In this document: piece by piece, positions 1 through 7,558 of the stretch
Layout: each line of letters begins with the position of its first letter
How positions within the stretch are numbered: position 1 is the first letter of the stretch
Assembly: GCA_024684035.1 (NCBI GenBank)
Contig: JAIKXQ010000040.1
Coordinates: forward strand, 1 to 52,556
Source of the DNA: Eubacterium sp.
Lineage (GTDB): Bacteria; Bacillota; Clostridia; Lachnospirales; Lachnospiraceae
Length of the DNA: 52,556 bases
Reading direction: 5' to 3'
Program-made: the position numbers and the translations under genes
The notes under the pieces: generated by a model
Seen by the model: the letters and a program-made list of their open reading frames with translations, nothing else
What the model was told of the DNA's origin: nothing
Databases searched by the model: none

Positions 1-1
1 G

Positions 2-193
2 AGGCTTATCAAGAACAAAACGGTTCTTATCATTGCCCATCGTATGAGAACCATTGCAAAGGCGGATAAGATCGTGGTCCTTAAGGACGGTGTGGTAGCA
101 GAGCAGGGCAGTCCCGCGGAACTTTCGGCCAACGACAGTATTTACAGCCGTATGACCAAACAGCAACTCATTTCGCAGAACTGGAAAATGTAA
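2..193 (+). CDS. ABC transporter ATP-binding/permease protein, C-terminal fragment (5' cut by window edge)
   Basis: The first 63 codons read as the end of an ABC exporter nucleotide-binding domain. The H-loop stretch TVLIIAHRMRTIAKADKIVV is followed by LKDGVVAEQG and a short tail ending QNWKM. The gene begins upstream of the window, so its membrane domain and Walker motifs cannot be seen. The tail resembles the ends of the ABC proteins at 33834 and 51917 (both with SWK near the C-terminus), so they belong to the same broad exporter type. The substrate is unknown. Its stop is immediately followed by decayed DNA. Confidence 0.85.
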   Translation, partial: RLIKNKTVLIIAHRMRTIAKADKIVVLKDGVVAEQGSPAELSANDSIYSRMTKQQLISQNWKM

Positions 194-362
194 GATCGTT
201 ATCCATAAAAAACAATTTAGACGTTTTTTTAAAACATTCGATTGCATTCAGACGGTCAACGTGAGAGTCATTATAGATTCTCCTGTATGAATTTGCGTGT
301 TCAACATTTTCAAGCAACCCGATCTTTTCATAATAACGGATAGTGGAAGCGGGCAGGTCAAA
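190..362 (-). pseudogene. MerR-family regulator remnant (N-terminus and C-terminus missing)
   Basis: Read on the minus strand, this stretch gives the second half of a MerR winged-helix domain: DLPASTIRYYEKIGLLE, then a YRR-type wing and DRLNAIECFKKT. TIRYYEKIGLL is the family signature. There is no start codon; a stop codon lies in frame at 363-365, just where the HTH N-terminus should begin. The frame runs out into the end of the upstream ABC gene. It abuts the alcohol dehydrogenase remnant on the other strand, as if a divergent regulator/enzyme pair had lost its middle by deletion. Confidence 0.7.
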
Positions 363-367
363 TTATC

Positions 368-640
368 ATGCGTTTTGCTCAGGTTGCCGTAAGAGTCTGG
401 GGATGCAGCATGGACTTTGAGAACCCTGAAGTTACGGCACTCGAGGGAATAAATGCTTTTCGGAACTTCCTTATCTCTATTGGAATGCCCCGTAACTTCG
501 CCGAACTTGGTGCCAAAGAGGAGGATATACCCACTCTTGTACAAAATCTTTGCTATGGAAACGGGCGCGATGGTAAGATCGGAGGTTTCGTATCCCTGAC
601 AAAGAGTGACTGTGAAGAGATCTATAAGATGATGGTATGA
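368..640 (+). pseudogene. Iron-containing alcohol dehydrogenase remnant (C-terminal ~90 residues)
   Basis: The frame begins with a chance ATG and reads straight into the C-terminal helical domain of the Fe-ADH (butanol dehydrogenase-like) family: FAQVAVRVWG, ALEGINAFRNFL, a GMPRNFAELG turn, ALV-type helices and a GRDGKIGGF segment near the end. Full-length members are about 380-400 residues, so roughly three quarters are missing, including the NAD-binding domain and the iron ligands. There is no ribosome site before the ATG. It should not be functional. Confidence 0.75.
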
Positions 641-656
641 ATGGAGGTGTTTTTTG

Positions 657-982
657 ATGAACGAGACATTAAAGGTATGGGGTTAGTGGAACGATGTTTT
701 GATCTGAGCTAGGAATTTTTCGGATATAGGTGTAAAGGATGGGAATTTGTGCCAGATCAAGTATAGCTCAGATGTCTGCTTCGGAGATAATGGACGAAAT
801 GCTCTGCAGAAGGAACAAGGAGAGCAAAAGCACTTTACGAAGCCGGAGATATGGATGGGCTCGTAAAGTATCTTCGAAAATGTCGATGTGATCTGGTGGA
901 GGAAATGCACGACAGTCAGAGGAAGGTTGATAGGATGGACTATCTGATCAGGCAGACACAAAAAGAAGCGGATAAACAGTGA
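657..982 (+). pseudogene. Decayed small helical protein gene
   Basis: A good ribosome site (GGAGGT) precedes ATG 657, but the frame stops after nine codons (MNETLKVWG). In another frame, 824-982 gives a protein-like helical tail containing GDMDGLVKYLRKCRCDLVEEM and VDRMDYLIRQTQKEAD before a TGA. Together they look like the start and end of a protein of about 105-110 residues broken by frameshifts. I do not recognise the family. It sits 22 bases before the alpha/beta hydrolase, whose transcript may start in or before it. Confidence 0.4.
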
Positions 983-1004
983 TAAGAAAACGGAGGATGA
1001 AATC

Positions 1005-2006
1005 ATGATCAAAAAGGAAGAACTGACACTTGTAACCGAATGGGACAAAACATTTCCTAAGAGCGATAAGGTAGATCACAGTAAAGTGACCTTTGTGAAC
1101 CGCTACGGCATCACACTTGCAGCAGATATGTATGTTCCCAAAGATAAAGAGGGCAGACTTCCGGCAATCGCAGTATGCGGTCCTTTTGGTGCGGTAAAGG
1201 AACAATGCAGCGGATTGTATGCTCAGACCATGGCCGAGAGGGGATTTCTTACAATAGCTTTTGATCCTTCCTTTACGGGTGAAAGTGGCGGTAATGTAAG
1301 ATATATGGCTTCTCCGGATATCAATACGGAAGATTTCATGGCTTCAGTGGACTTCCTTTCCCTGAACGATAAGGTTGATCCTGAGAGAATCGGTATTCTC
1401 GGAATCTGCGGATGGGGCGGAATGGCTATCAATACAGCAGCCCTTGATACAAGAGTAAAGGCAACTGTGGCATCTACCATGTATGACATGACTAGAGTAA
1501 ATGCGAATGGTTATTTTGACAGTGAAGATAGCGAGGAAGCACGCTATGAGAAGAAGAAAGCCATGTGTGCTCAGAGGCTGGAGGATCTTAAGACTGGTGA
1601 TTATAAGCTTGGCGGAGGAGTTGTTGATCCGCTTCCGGAGGATGCCCCTTTCTTTGTAAAGGACTATCACAGCTATTACAAGACCAAACGTGGATATCAT
1701 GAAAGAAGCCTTAACTCTAACGGAGGCTGGAATGTGACCGGATGTGAGTCCTTCGTAAATCAGCCAATCCTTAAATATTCAAATGAGATCAGAAGTGCAG
1801 TGCTTCTTATCCACGGAGAAAAGGCTCATTCGTGCTATTTCTCAAAGGATGCCTATGCTGATATGACAAAGGACAGCAAGTATTCGGATAATAAGGAACT
1901 CATGATCATTCCTGGTGCCGTACACACAGATCTGTATGACGGCGGAGACAAGGATTATATTCCGTTCGATAAGATAGAAAGTTTTATGAGTGAGCATCTT
2001 AAATAG
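1005..2006 (+). CDS. Alpha/beta hydrolase (YcjY / dienelactone-hydrolase-like)
   Basis: A 333-residue cytoplasmic protein of the alpha/beta hydrolase superfamily. The substrate is unknown; relatives are loosely annotated as esterases. The nucleophile elbow is GICGWGG at residues 133-139, with Cys135 where serine hydrolases have Ser. The likely catalytic His is in GAVHTDLYD near residue 307. Between them lies a lid-like insertion. The start ATG follows CGGAGGATGAAATC, a good ribosome site. The Cys-type elbow with WGG is, as far as I recall, usual for this Clostridia subfamily rather than a defect. It stands alone between decayed genes and the convergent HNH gene. Confidence 0.8.
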   Translation: MIKKEELTLVTEWDKTFPKSDKVDHSKVTFVNRYGITLAADMYVPKDKEGRLPAIAVCGPFGAVKEQCSGLYAQTMAERGFLTIAFDPSFTGESGGNVRYMASPDINTEDFMASVDFLSLNDKVDPERIGILGICGWGGMAINTAALDTRVKATVASTMYDMTRVNANGYFDSEDSEEARYEKKKAMCAQRLEDLKTGDYKLGGGVVDPLPEDAPFFVKDYHSYYKTKRGYHERSLNSNGGWNVTGCESFVNQPILKYSNEIRSAVLLIHGEKAHSCYFSKDAYADMTKDSKYSDNKELMIIPGAVHTDLYDGGDKDYIPFDKIESFMSEHLK

Positions 2007-2301
2007 ACCTGGATTATTCATAGCTTCCAAAACCACCTCTGCTCGGAAGATAATACTTTTTTACCAATCTCCTTCGGGCATCGATCCGTGAAACAGTGTT
2101 TAAAATACCCATAGAGGACCTCGTCTTTCTGGTTTGATTTGACTTCGCACCTAAATTTTACCAGGGGATCTGGTCCTTTTTCTATTCACTTGAAAGATGA
2201 AAGCAGAAAAACGAAAGCAGAAAAATCTGTAACAGTAGTATCCATGCGGGTTTCACCCGCATTCACCAAACTTCGGTGAATAATTCAGGATTATAGACAA
2301 T
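2007..2301. other. Convergent intergenic region with three stem-loops
   Basis: The 295 bases separate the hydrolase from the convergent HNH gene. At 2160-2174 ACCAG-GGGAT-CTGGT is followed by CCTTTTT, a weak plus-strand terminator for the hydrolase. At 2246-2260 GCGGGT-TTC-ACCCGC and at 2261-2281 ATTCACC-N7-GGTGAAT form two adjacent hairpins just past the HNH stop. They may end that transcript, although the U-tract is poor. No gene is visible. Confidence 0.5.
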
Positions 2302-3408
2302 TTACCCCGTATACTCCCACTCACGAAAGCCTGCAGATTTTGCCGACTGATAAACCGGAAGAACAATTTCCGACAGCCTGCTTTCAAATTCTCCCCGAGA
2401 CAGATTCGGTGCATATAGCCTTCCTTCCACCGTTTGTGAATTCAGATGCTTCCGCTTCACTTTATCGAATTCCCTGTGAATCCCCTCATGTTTCCACATC
2501 AACTGATAGGACAGGTATTCAAGATCTGACAGCTTCTTAAAGTACACATCCCACTTCGGCAGGTGATTACTCTTCGCAGAATTGATACTCTTTGTTGTCG
2601 GATGAAGATTCCAGATTTCATCATTGGCAACATAAGACCACGGCACAAAATGATCAATAGAAATATCCGTTTCCGTTAATGCTCCGTTTCCGTAAATTTC
2701 CACGACAGGTTGAACGGTCATGATCATTTTCCAATACTTCTGGATATCAACCAGCTTCCGTTCCTGCGGAGGATACAGTTTGTCGATCACACCCGGAACG
2801 TTCGGATTTCTTCGCTGAAGATATTCCACAAGATTGTATTTCAGCCAGCCTTTGATGATAATCTGATTGCGAACAATGTACTCACTCCACTTTTCATCGA
2901 AATGAATTCTTGTGTTGAGTCCGTCAAGCAGATCGAATTTGTAGATCAAGCGACAATACGCATTGATTCGCTCAATCAACAGCTTCTTGCCCCCCTTCCA
3001 ATCAGCCGTCGAAAAATCCAGAAAGGGAGCTTGCAGACGATACGGTACATTTTCCGTGAGCGTCCGCTTATATCGCAATACCTCGGGATCCTGACAATTC
3101 CGAATATACTCCAGTAACACCGCTTTATCCTCCGATGGCTTGAAACCGGAGATTTCCACCAGACGATCAACCGCAAACTCCAGATTATCCCTCGGACCAA
3201 GATTCAGGTGATACTCCGCCACCATATACCAGGCATCCGTGATCATCTCATCGATAATCTCCTCGTAGGTGGCAGATGTTCGACCGGCAAGAATCTTCTC
3301 TATAATCACCTGGAACCAGAACATCTTATAACACTCACTGGTGTTATCGAAGAGATGCCCAAAATATTCAATTTTCAGCTCATCTGATTCCGGTAGAATA
3401 AGATTCAT
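2302..3408 (-). CDS. HNH endonuclease domain protein
   Basis: A 368-residue protein. The N-terminal two thirds are helical with no domain I recognise. An HNH motif occupies about residues 248-285: DISIDHFVPW, then WNLHPTTKSINSAKSN, which supply the His and Asn positions of the beta-beta-alpha metal finger. HNH proteins of this layout cut DNA and often belong to restriction or mobile-element defence, but no methylase or partner gene is present. The start follows GGAGG with six bases of spacing. It lies 28 bases downstream of the TIGR04076 gene and is probably cotranscribed with it. Confidence 0.7.
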   Translation of the reverse strand: MNLILPESDELKIEYFGHLFDNTSECYKMFWFQVIIEKILAGRTSATYEEIIDEMITDAWYMVAEYHLNLGPRDNLEFAVDRLVEISGFKPSEDKAVLLEYIRNCQDPEVLRYKRTLTENVPYRLQAPFLDFSTADWKGGKKLLIERINAYCRLIYKFDLLDGLNTRIHFDEKWSEYIVRNQIIIKGWLKYNLVEYLQRRNPNVPGVIDKLYPPQERKLVDIQKYWKMIMTVQPVVEIYGNGALTETDISIDHFVPWSYVANDEIWNLHPTTKSINSAKSNHLPKWDVYFKKLSDLEYLSYQLMWKHEGIHREFDKVKRKHLNSQTVEGRLYAPNLSRGEFESRLSEIVLPVYQSAKSAGFREWEYTG

Positions 3409-3436
3409 CGTTTACCTCCGTCGAACTATATCCCTC

Positions 3437-3754
3437 TCACGCGTCAGCGTCCTCTTCCATCGTCTCCAGTAAAAAGCTCACCGGACGGAAACCATCATTG
3501 CAGGAAATCATCGCAGATTTCGGATTCTTCATCCAACCATCGTAAAAATTCTCGCCGACGTGTGCCAATGTCATGACGAAAGGTGAAACAGTGTCCCATG
3601 CACTGAGACAGAAATCCTCCGGCCGCTCCCAGCCGTTGCAAATATATGTCTGCTCCAACTGCATAGAACAGGCATGCTCTATGGGGTTTTCGTATCGCTC
3701 CATAAGATCGTCATAGCGGGCGATTTTTTTGACTGTTATCCTTACCTTCTTCAT
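3437..3754 (-). CDS. TIGR04076 family protein
   Basis: A 105-residue protein starting MKKVRITVKKI and containing a central CxxGW/FCLSAWD region and a C-terminal SCNDGFRPVSFLLE stretch. The layout (short beta start, conserved cysteines, CNDGxRPV near the end) matches the small TIGR04076 family, whose function is unknown. A ribosome site (GAAGGTG) lies about ten bases before the ATG. The HNH gene follows after 28 bases, suggesting a two-gene operon. No other link between the two functions is known to me. Confidence 0.7.
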   Translation of the reverse strand: MKKVRITVKKIARYDDLMERYENPIEHACSMQLEQTYICNGWERPEDFCLSAWDTVSPFVMTLAHVGENFYDGWMKNPKSAMISCNDGFRPVSFLLETMEEDADA

Positions 3755-4144
3755 ACGCTTTCACCTTCAAGAGCTCATGTCGAACAATTGTATTTGTATG
3801 TCCATGCATGGTTATTTGCCAGGGCCACTATAATCAGCGTATTTCTAACCATATGCAAACACACTTACAATTGTATACCGATAGACAACCGGGATCAATG
3901 GTAACGCCGAATATTATCGAGATGTGATCGCAGAAGAAACCCGGCCTCCCTGTTCTTCAATTTCAAGCTTTCATTTGCGAAGGGGTAAAAAAAACTTACA
4001 CGGAAAGATTTTTTCTGCTATAATCCCCAATTGCTGATATAAAAAAAATGAAGATTTCAAGGTATTATTGGAAACGCACATCCCGGCCGGGTGATAACGA
4101 ACAACACGGAGGTCTTCCCAATTTAAGAAAGAGAGGAACCCATT
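3755..4144. other. Divergent intergenic region
   Basis: About 390 bases between the minus-strand TIGR04076 gene and the plus-strand DUF2798 gene. The 10-mer ACAATTGTAT occurs twice (near 3784 and 3867). A good plus-strand promoter lies at 3995-4024 and is listed separately. No promoter for the minus-strand gene stands out. No gene is visible; small plus-strand frames here lack coding character. Confidence 0.5.
3995..4024 (+). promoter_or_regulatory. Sigma-A-type promoter of the DUF2798 gene
   Basis: A -35 element CTTACA at 3995-4000 is followed after 18 bases by a perfect -10 TATAAT at 4019-4024. The transcript would start near 4031, giving a leader of about 115 bases before ATG 4145. The leader shows no known riboswitch. 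Confidence 0.55.
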
Positions 4145-4642
4145 ATGTTACCACAGAGCAAATTACAGGATGTGTTTTTTACTGCCTTCATGGCATTCGT
4201 CATGGTCTATGCCATGATCTGTTACAACATTTCACTTAATGTTGGCGGCCTTCAGAATTTTGTTTTTCTGGCTGCTTTTAAAGAAATGATCATAATGTGG
4301 CCGATTGCTGTCGTGCTTGAGTTGTTGTTTGTCGGAAAATTGGCTCAGAAGCTTGCTTTCAGATTTGTGACACCGGGCAGGAATCCTATGATCCTGATCA
4401 TACTTGGTATTTCTGCAATGTCGGTATGCCTTATGTGCCCACTTATGAGCCTCGCTGCAACAATTCTTTTCAAAAACGCGGGCAGCGAGTTTGTAGCAGT
4501 ATGGCTCCAGACAACGGCGTTCAATTTCCCAATGGCTCTTTTCTGGCAGATCTTTTTCGCAGGTCCACTCGTAAGAAATGTTTTCGGACTTTTCATGAGG
4601 ACTCTTGGCAAGAGAAAAGAGAAGAATACTTCTGCACTGTAA
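4145..4642 (+). CDS. DUF2798 family membrane protein
   Basis: A 165-residue integral membrane protein with about four hydrophobic segments (residues roughly 10-30, 45-65, 80-105 and 120-150) separated by short basic loops and ending in a charged tail (RTLGKRKEKN). The two-repeat arrangement, each beginning with a FxxAFxxxxxM-type helix, matches DUF2798, a family of unknown function. The ribosome site GAGAGGA precedes the ATG. It appears monocistronic. A hairpin at about 4655-4675 follows the stop but lacks a U-tract. Confidence 0.7.
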   Translation: MLPQSKLQDVFFTAFMAFVMVYAMICYNISLNVGGLQNFVFLAAFKEMIIMWPIAVVLELLFVGKLAQKLAFRFVTPGRNPMILIILGISAMSVCLMCPLMSLAATILFKNAGSEFVAVWLQTTAFNFPMALFWQIFFAGPLVRNVFGLFMRTLGKRKEKNTSAL

Positions 4643-4824
4643 AAAAATGCCAGTGACTGATCGCGTGTCAGTCTCCGGCTATGTAATGGTCAGTGTTCAG
4701 TTTTATAATCCATATGCAGCGATTCCTGCAGTTGCAGAAAGAAGAGGATCCGGAACCTTAAACGGCGGAACCGTCATCGTAAACGGAGAAAAGATCAAAG
4801 AACTTCCCAATCAGGTATTCGGCG
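4643..4824 (+). other. Unidentified coding-like scrap
   Basis: The plus strand at 4681-4825 stays open and reads protein-like: VQFYNPYAAIPAVAERRG, then TVIVNGEKIKELPNQVFGG. It has no ribosome site and no credible start, and it ends by running into the ABC remnant of the opposite strand at the palindrome GGCGGCCGCC (4821-4830). I do not recognise the family. It looks like an internal piece of a gene left by rearrangement. Confidence 0.3.
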
Positions 4825-4923
4825 GCCGCCGGAAGGTCCTACAATGGCTGTTGTTGTTTTTTCTTTAATGTCCAGGGTCATATCATCGATAATGGTCTTG
4901 TCGTCATACGCAAAACTCACATG
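4825..4923 (-). pseudogene. ABC transporter ATPase remnant cut inside Walker A
   Basis: On the minus strand the frame reads HVSFAYDDKTIIDDMTLDI, then TTTAIVGPSGG, and breaks where GKTT should follow. This is the A-loop and P-loop approach of an ABC exporter domain; all downstream motifs are gone. Upstream of it (about 4923-4970) a different frame gives MKMQAIFGEVTEKFG after a GAAGGAAA ribosome-like site. It lies directly behind the end of the metallophore operon, so that operon probably ends at an old recombination junction. Confidence 0.6.
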
Positions 4924-5035
4924 TTCCAAATTTCTCTGTAACCTCGCCGAAGATTGCCTGCATTTTCATGGTTTCCTTCTTCCTATTCGCTGCCGACCCG
5001 GGAGCCGAACAGAAACTGCCCTGATATGCCGCAGA

Positions 5036-5791
5036 TTATGCGTGTCTTGTTTCCAGCACTTTCCACCGGCATACATAATATTCCGCCACCCCGATCAGTA
5101 GATACAGGGAGACCCCAAGAACTCCAAGGGCTATCACGCCTGCGTACATGCGCTCATAATCCCGGGCGTCCATGCTCTTTGTAATAAAGTAGCCTATTCC
5201 ACTCGTAGCCGCAAAGTTCTCTGTGATAAAAAGCATGGCAGTGGATATACCTATGGAACTCCTCACGGAAGTGAGGATATCCGGCATACAGCCGGGAATG
5301 ACCAGATGCCGCAAAAACTGTAGTTCCGAAGCATCCAGGGACTTCATGGAGTCGTATAAAGTATCCGGCAGTTTTTTTGCGGAATCTCTGATCACAATGG
5401 TGAGCTGAAAAAAGAGGACCAGCGCGATCAGAAAGATCTTTGGCAGATCTCCAATTCCCATAACAACCACAATGACCGGAAGAAACACAACCTTAGGTAT
5501 GGGATATAACAGATTAAACAACTGCCCGGCAACGTGATCCACTTTTTTTTTCGTTCCGAGAAGCAATCCTGCCGGTACAGAAAAGAGAAGCCCCAGAAGC
5601 GTTCCCAGAATGATCCGATAAAAACTTGCCGCTATATGATCCCAGATAACGCCATCAATCATCAACTCTGCCAACGTTTTTACCGAGTCTGATACCCCGG
5701 GAAAAAAAGGTCGTTGAAGCGCTCTGCTGGCTAGTTCCCATAAAATGAGTACCATGGGCAATGCTGCTATTTTCCTGATTTTACTCAACAT
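5036..5791 (-). CDS. ABC transporter permease, SsuC/TauC-like
   Basis: A 251-residue permease of the nitrate/sulfonate/taurine class: about six membrane segments and the EAA-type coupling loop (SLDASELQFLRHLVIPGCMPDILTSVRS, residues about 158-185). It would form the channel fed by the lipoprotein at 6533 and driven by the ATPase at 5785. Its ATG overlaps the ATPase stop by seven bases, which implies translational coupling. It is the last gene of the long metallophore operon, and no clear terminator follows. The substrate is not readable from sequence. Confidence 0.85.
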   Translation of the reverse strand: MLSKIRKIAALPMVLILWELASRALQRPFFPGVSDSVKTLAELMIDGVIWDHIAASFYRIILGTLLGLLFSVPAGLLLGTKKKVDHVAGQLFNLLYPIPKVVFLPVIVVVMGIGDLPKIFLIALVLFFQLTIVIRDSAKKLPDTLYDSMKSLDASELQFLRHLVIPGCMPDILTSVRSSIGISTAMLFITENFAATSGIGYFITKSMDARDYERMYAGVIALGVLGVSLYLLIGVAEYYVCRWKVLETRHA

Positions 5792-6531
5792 ATCTTCACA
5801 TCTCCATATAGGGAGGCCTTTACATCTGCCATTGTCCTGCGGAAAATATCCGTCTTCACGTTATTGTTTCTCCCGGCCTGATTATGGATCACAGACCGGA
5901 TTCTCTTCCCTCCGGGATCAAACACAGCGATCCTGTCTCCAAACAGAACAGCTTCCTCCACGTCGTGTGTCACCATGACCGATGTGACTTTTTTTTCATG
6001 AAATCTGTTGATCACTTTCTTCCTCAATTCCGTCCGCAAGAGCGGATCCAGGGCTGAGAATGGTTCATCCAGCAATACTAGTCCATACTCCCCGATCAGC
6101 GCTCTTCCGATCGCCGTCCGCTGCTTCTGGCCCCCCGAGAGTTGGCAGGGGTATCTCTTCGCAAGATTGTCTATCTGAAGCAATTTCATAATCTCGGAAG
6201 TCTTTTCTCTGCGGTCTTTCTCATGACGAATCTGCAGAGGAAGCATAATATTCTCTTCTACCGTTTTCCACGGAAACAGACCGTAATCCTGAAAAACAAA
6301 GGCTGAATTGGCTAACGACCCTCTCACCCTCCCCAGATCATTCCTTACACTTCCACGGGATGGCTTCTTTAATCCCGCAATGATCTTGATCAACGTAGTC
6401 TTTCCGCTCCCAGAACTTCCCACGATGGAGAGACATTCCCCGTCCTTGATCTTGAGATTGATATCGCGAAGGATGTTTCTTGTTCCGTCTCCGTCCACAC
6501 AATCAAGTCCTACTCCCTGCAATTCTACCAT
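5785..6531 (-). CDS. ABC transporter ATP-binding protein, SsuB/TauB-like
   Basis: A 248-residue nucleotide-binding subunit: Walker A GSSGSGKTT (residues 38-46), Q-loop FQDYGLFPW, signature LSGGQKQR, Walker B LVLLDEPFSALD, and H-loop MVTHDVEEA. I place the start at ATG 6529-6531 (MVELQGVG). It follows the stop of the binding-protein gene by one base with GGGAG upstream; a longer frame from 6594 would overlap that gene by 62 bases. With the flanking permease and lipoprotein it makes a complete SsuABC-like importer. Confidence 0.88.
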   Translation of the reverse strand: MVELQGVGLDCVDGDGTRNILRDINLKIKDGECLSIVGSSGSGKTTLIKIIAGLKKPSRGSVRNDLGRVRGSLANSAFVFQDYGLFPWKTVEENIMLPLQIRHEKDRREKTSEIMKLLQIDNLAKRYPCQLSGGQKQRTAIGRALIGEYGLVLLDEPFSALDPLLRTELRKKVINRFHEKKVTSVMVTHDVEEAVLFGDRIAVFDPGGKRIRSVIHNQAGRNNNVKTDIFRRTMADVKASLYGDVKIC

Positions 6532-6532
6532 T

Positions 6533-7558
6533 CTATGATTCTCCCGTGATAAAGGTAGAGTCCACCAGGTCGTCGTAACCATATACCGTATCAATGAGTC
6601 CCTTTTTCTTCAACCAGGTGACAACATCATCGACTTCTTCGCTTTTCGGGACTGTGTTTACCGCATATCTGGGAACCTCATAGCTTTCTTTCAGGTTCTC
6701 CGGAACATTTGCCTTCTCAAGTACCAGTTGTCTGTAATCCTCCGGTCGATCGTTCAACATTCGCGCCGCTTCATCATAGGCACTGCAGAATAACTCTACA
6801 GCTTCTCTGTTCTTACTGATCAATTGTTCATCCGCCACGATTACCGTGATAGATACATTCTGCTTCAGCTTTGTGTCGTCAATAACGGTTTTTGCTCCAT
6901 TCTTCTCCGCCATAAGCCCCAAAGGATCCGGCAATATAGCCGCGTCAACGTCTTTTCCCTCCATCATGGTCTCATAGCGCAGAGAAAGACTGGGAATGCT
7001 GACTTTATGGATATCATTTTCATCGATTCCCAATTCCTTCAGATAGGAATCCACCTGATACTCCATCCCTGTATTCTCAGAAATGGCTACGTTGGCCCCC
7101 TTCAGATCCTCCGGGGTTTCCGCCTTCGAGTTCGGTGACGCTGCTATGATAAATCTTCCTTCTGCAGCCGTTTCTCCCAGCGCAGTCCGGATCGTCTTCG
7201 TGTTCTTTCCGCCCTTTCTCAGCAGTCCTTCCACGATCATATCTGTCATTACGATATCTACGCCACCTGCCTCAAAGGCCTTCGAGAGCTCCGACGCACT
7301 TCCGAATTCTACCAGCTCAACCGCCAGTCCCTCTTTTTCAAACAGCTTTTCTTTTTCCGCAGTATACAGCACAGCGGAATCCGCCACCTGCATAACTCCA
7401 ACGGTCAGGCTTTTTCCCTGCTCCGCGACCGATGCTGACGCAGCGACACCGCTTTCCTTCTGCCCGGCGTTGCCGCAACCGGCAAATACTGTCAGTACCA
7501 TACAGACAATGATTGATAAAATACCTGCTTTTGATTTCAAAATTATCTCCCTCTTCAT
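6533..7558 (-). CDS. Substrate-binding lipoprotein, SsuA / NMT1-THI5-like
   Basis: A 341-residue lipoprotein. I start at ATG 7556-7558, which overlaps the upstream TGA as ATGA. It gives a clean signal peptide, MKREIILKSKAGILSIIVCM, and a lipobox FAGC with Cys28. The mature part has the periplasmic-binding-protein II layout: GVMQVADSAVLYTAEKEKLFEKEGLAVELVEF, then a hinge and SITVIVADEQLI. SsuA/NMT1 relatives bind sulfonates, aromatic acids, pyrimidines or nitrate. Its place in a metallophore operon, next to an ECF importer, is unusual, and the ligand is open. Confidence 0.85.
   Translation of the reverse strand: MKREIILKSKAGILSIIVCMVLTVFAGCGNAGQKESGVAASASVAEQGKSLTVGVMQVADSAVLYTAEKEKLFEKEGLAVELVEFGSASELSKAFEAGGVDIVMTDMIVEGLLRKGGKNTKTIRTALGETAAEGRFIIAASPNSKAETPEDLKGANVAISENTGMEYQVDSYLKELGIDENDIHKVSIPSLSLRYETMMEGKDVDAAILPDPLGLMAEKNGAKTVIDDTKLKQNVSITVIVADEQLISKNREAVELFCSAYDEAARMLNDRPEDYRQLVLEKANVPENLKESYEVPRYAVNTVPKSEEVDDVVTWLKKKGLIDTVYGYDDLVDSTFITGES

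Noticed and set aside
1401-1421. Cys135 in the alpha/beta hydrolase as an inactivating mutation
   Set aside because: As I recall, the related subfamily commonly has GIC at this elbow, so it is more likely the normal nucleophile region than a defect.
2302-3408. The HNH gene as part of a restriction-modification or defence island
   Set aside because: No methylase, helicase or other defence gene lies nearby; the only operon partner is a TIGR04076 protein.
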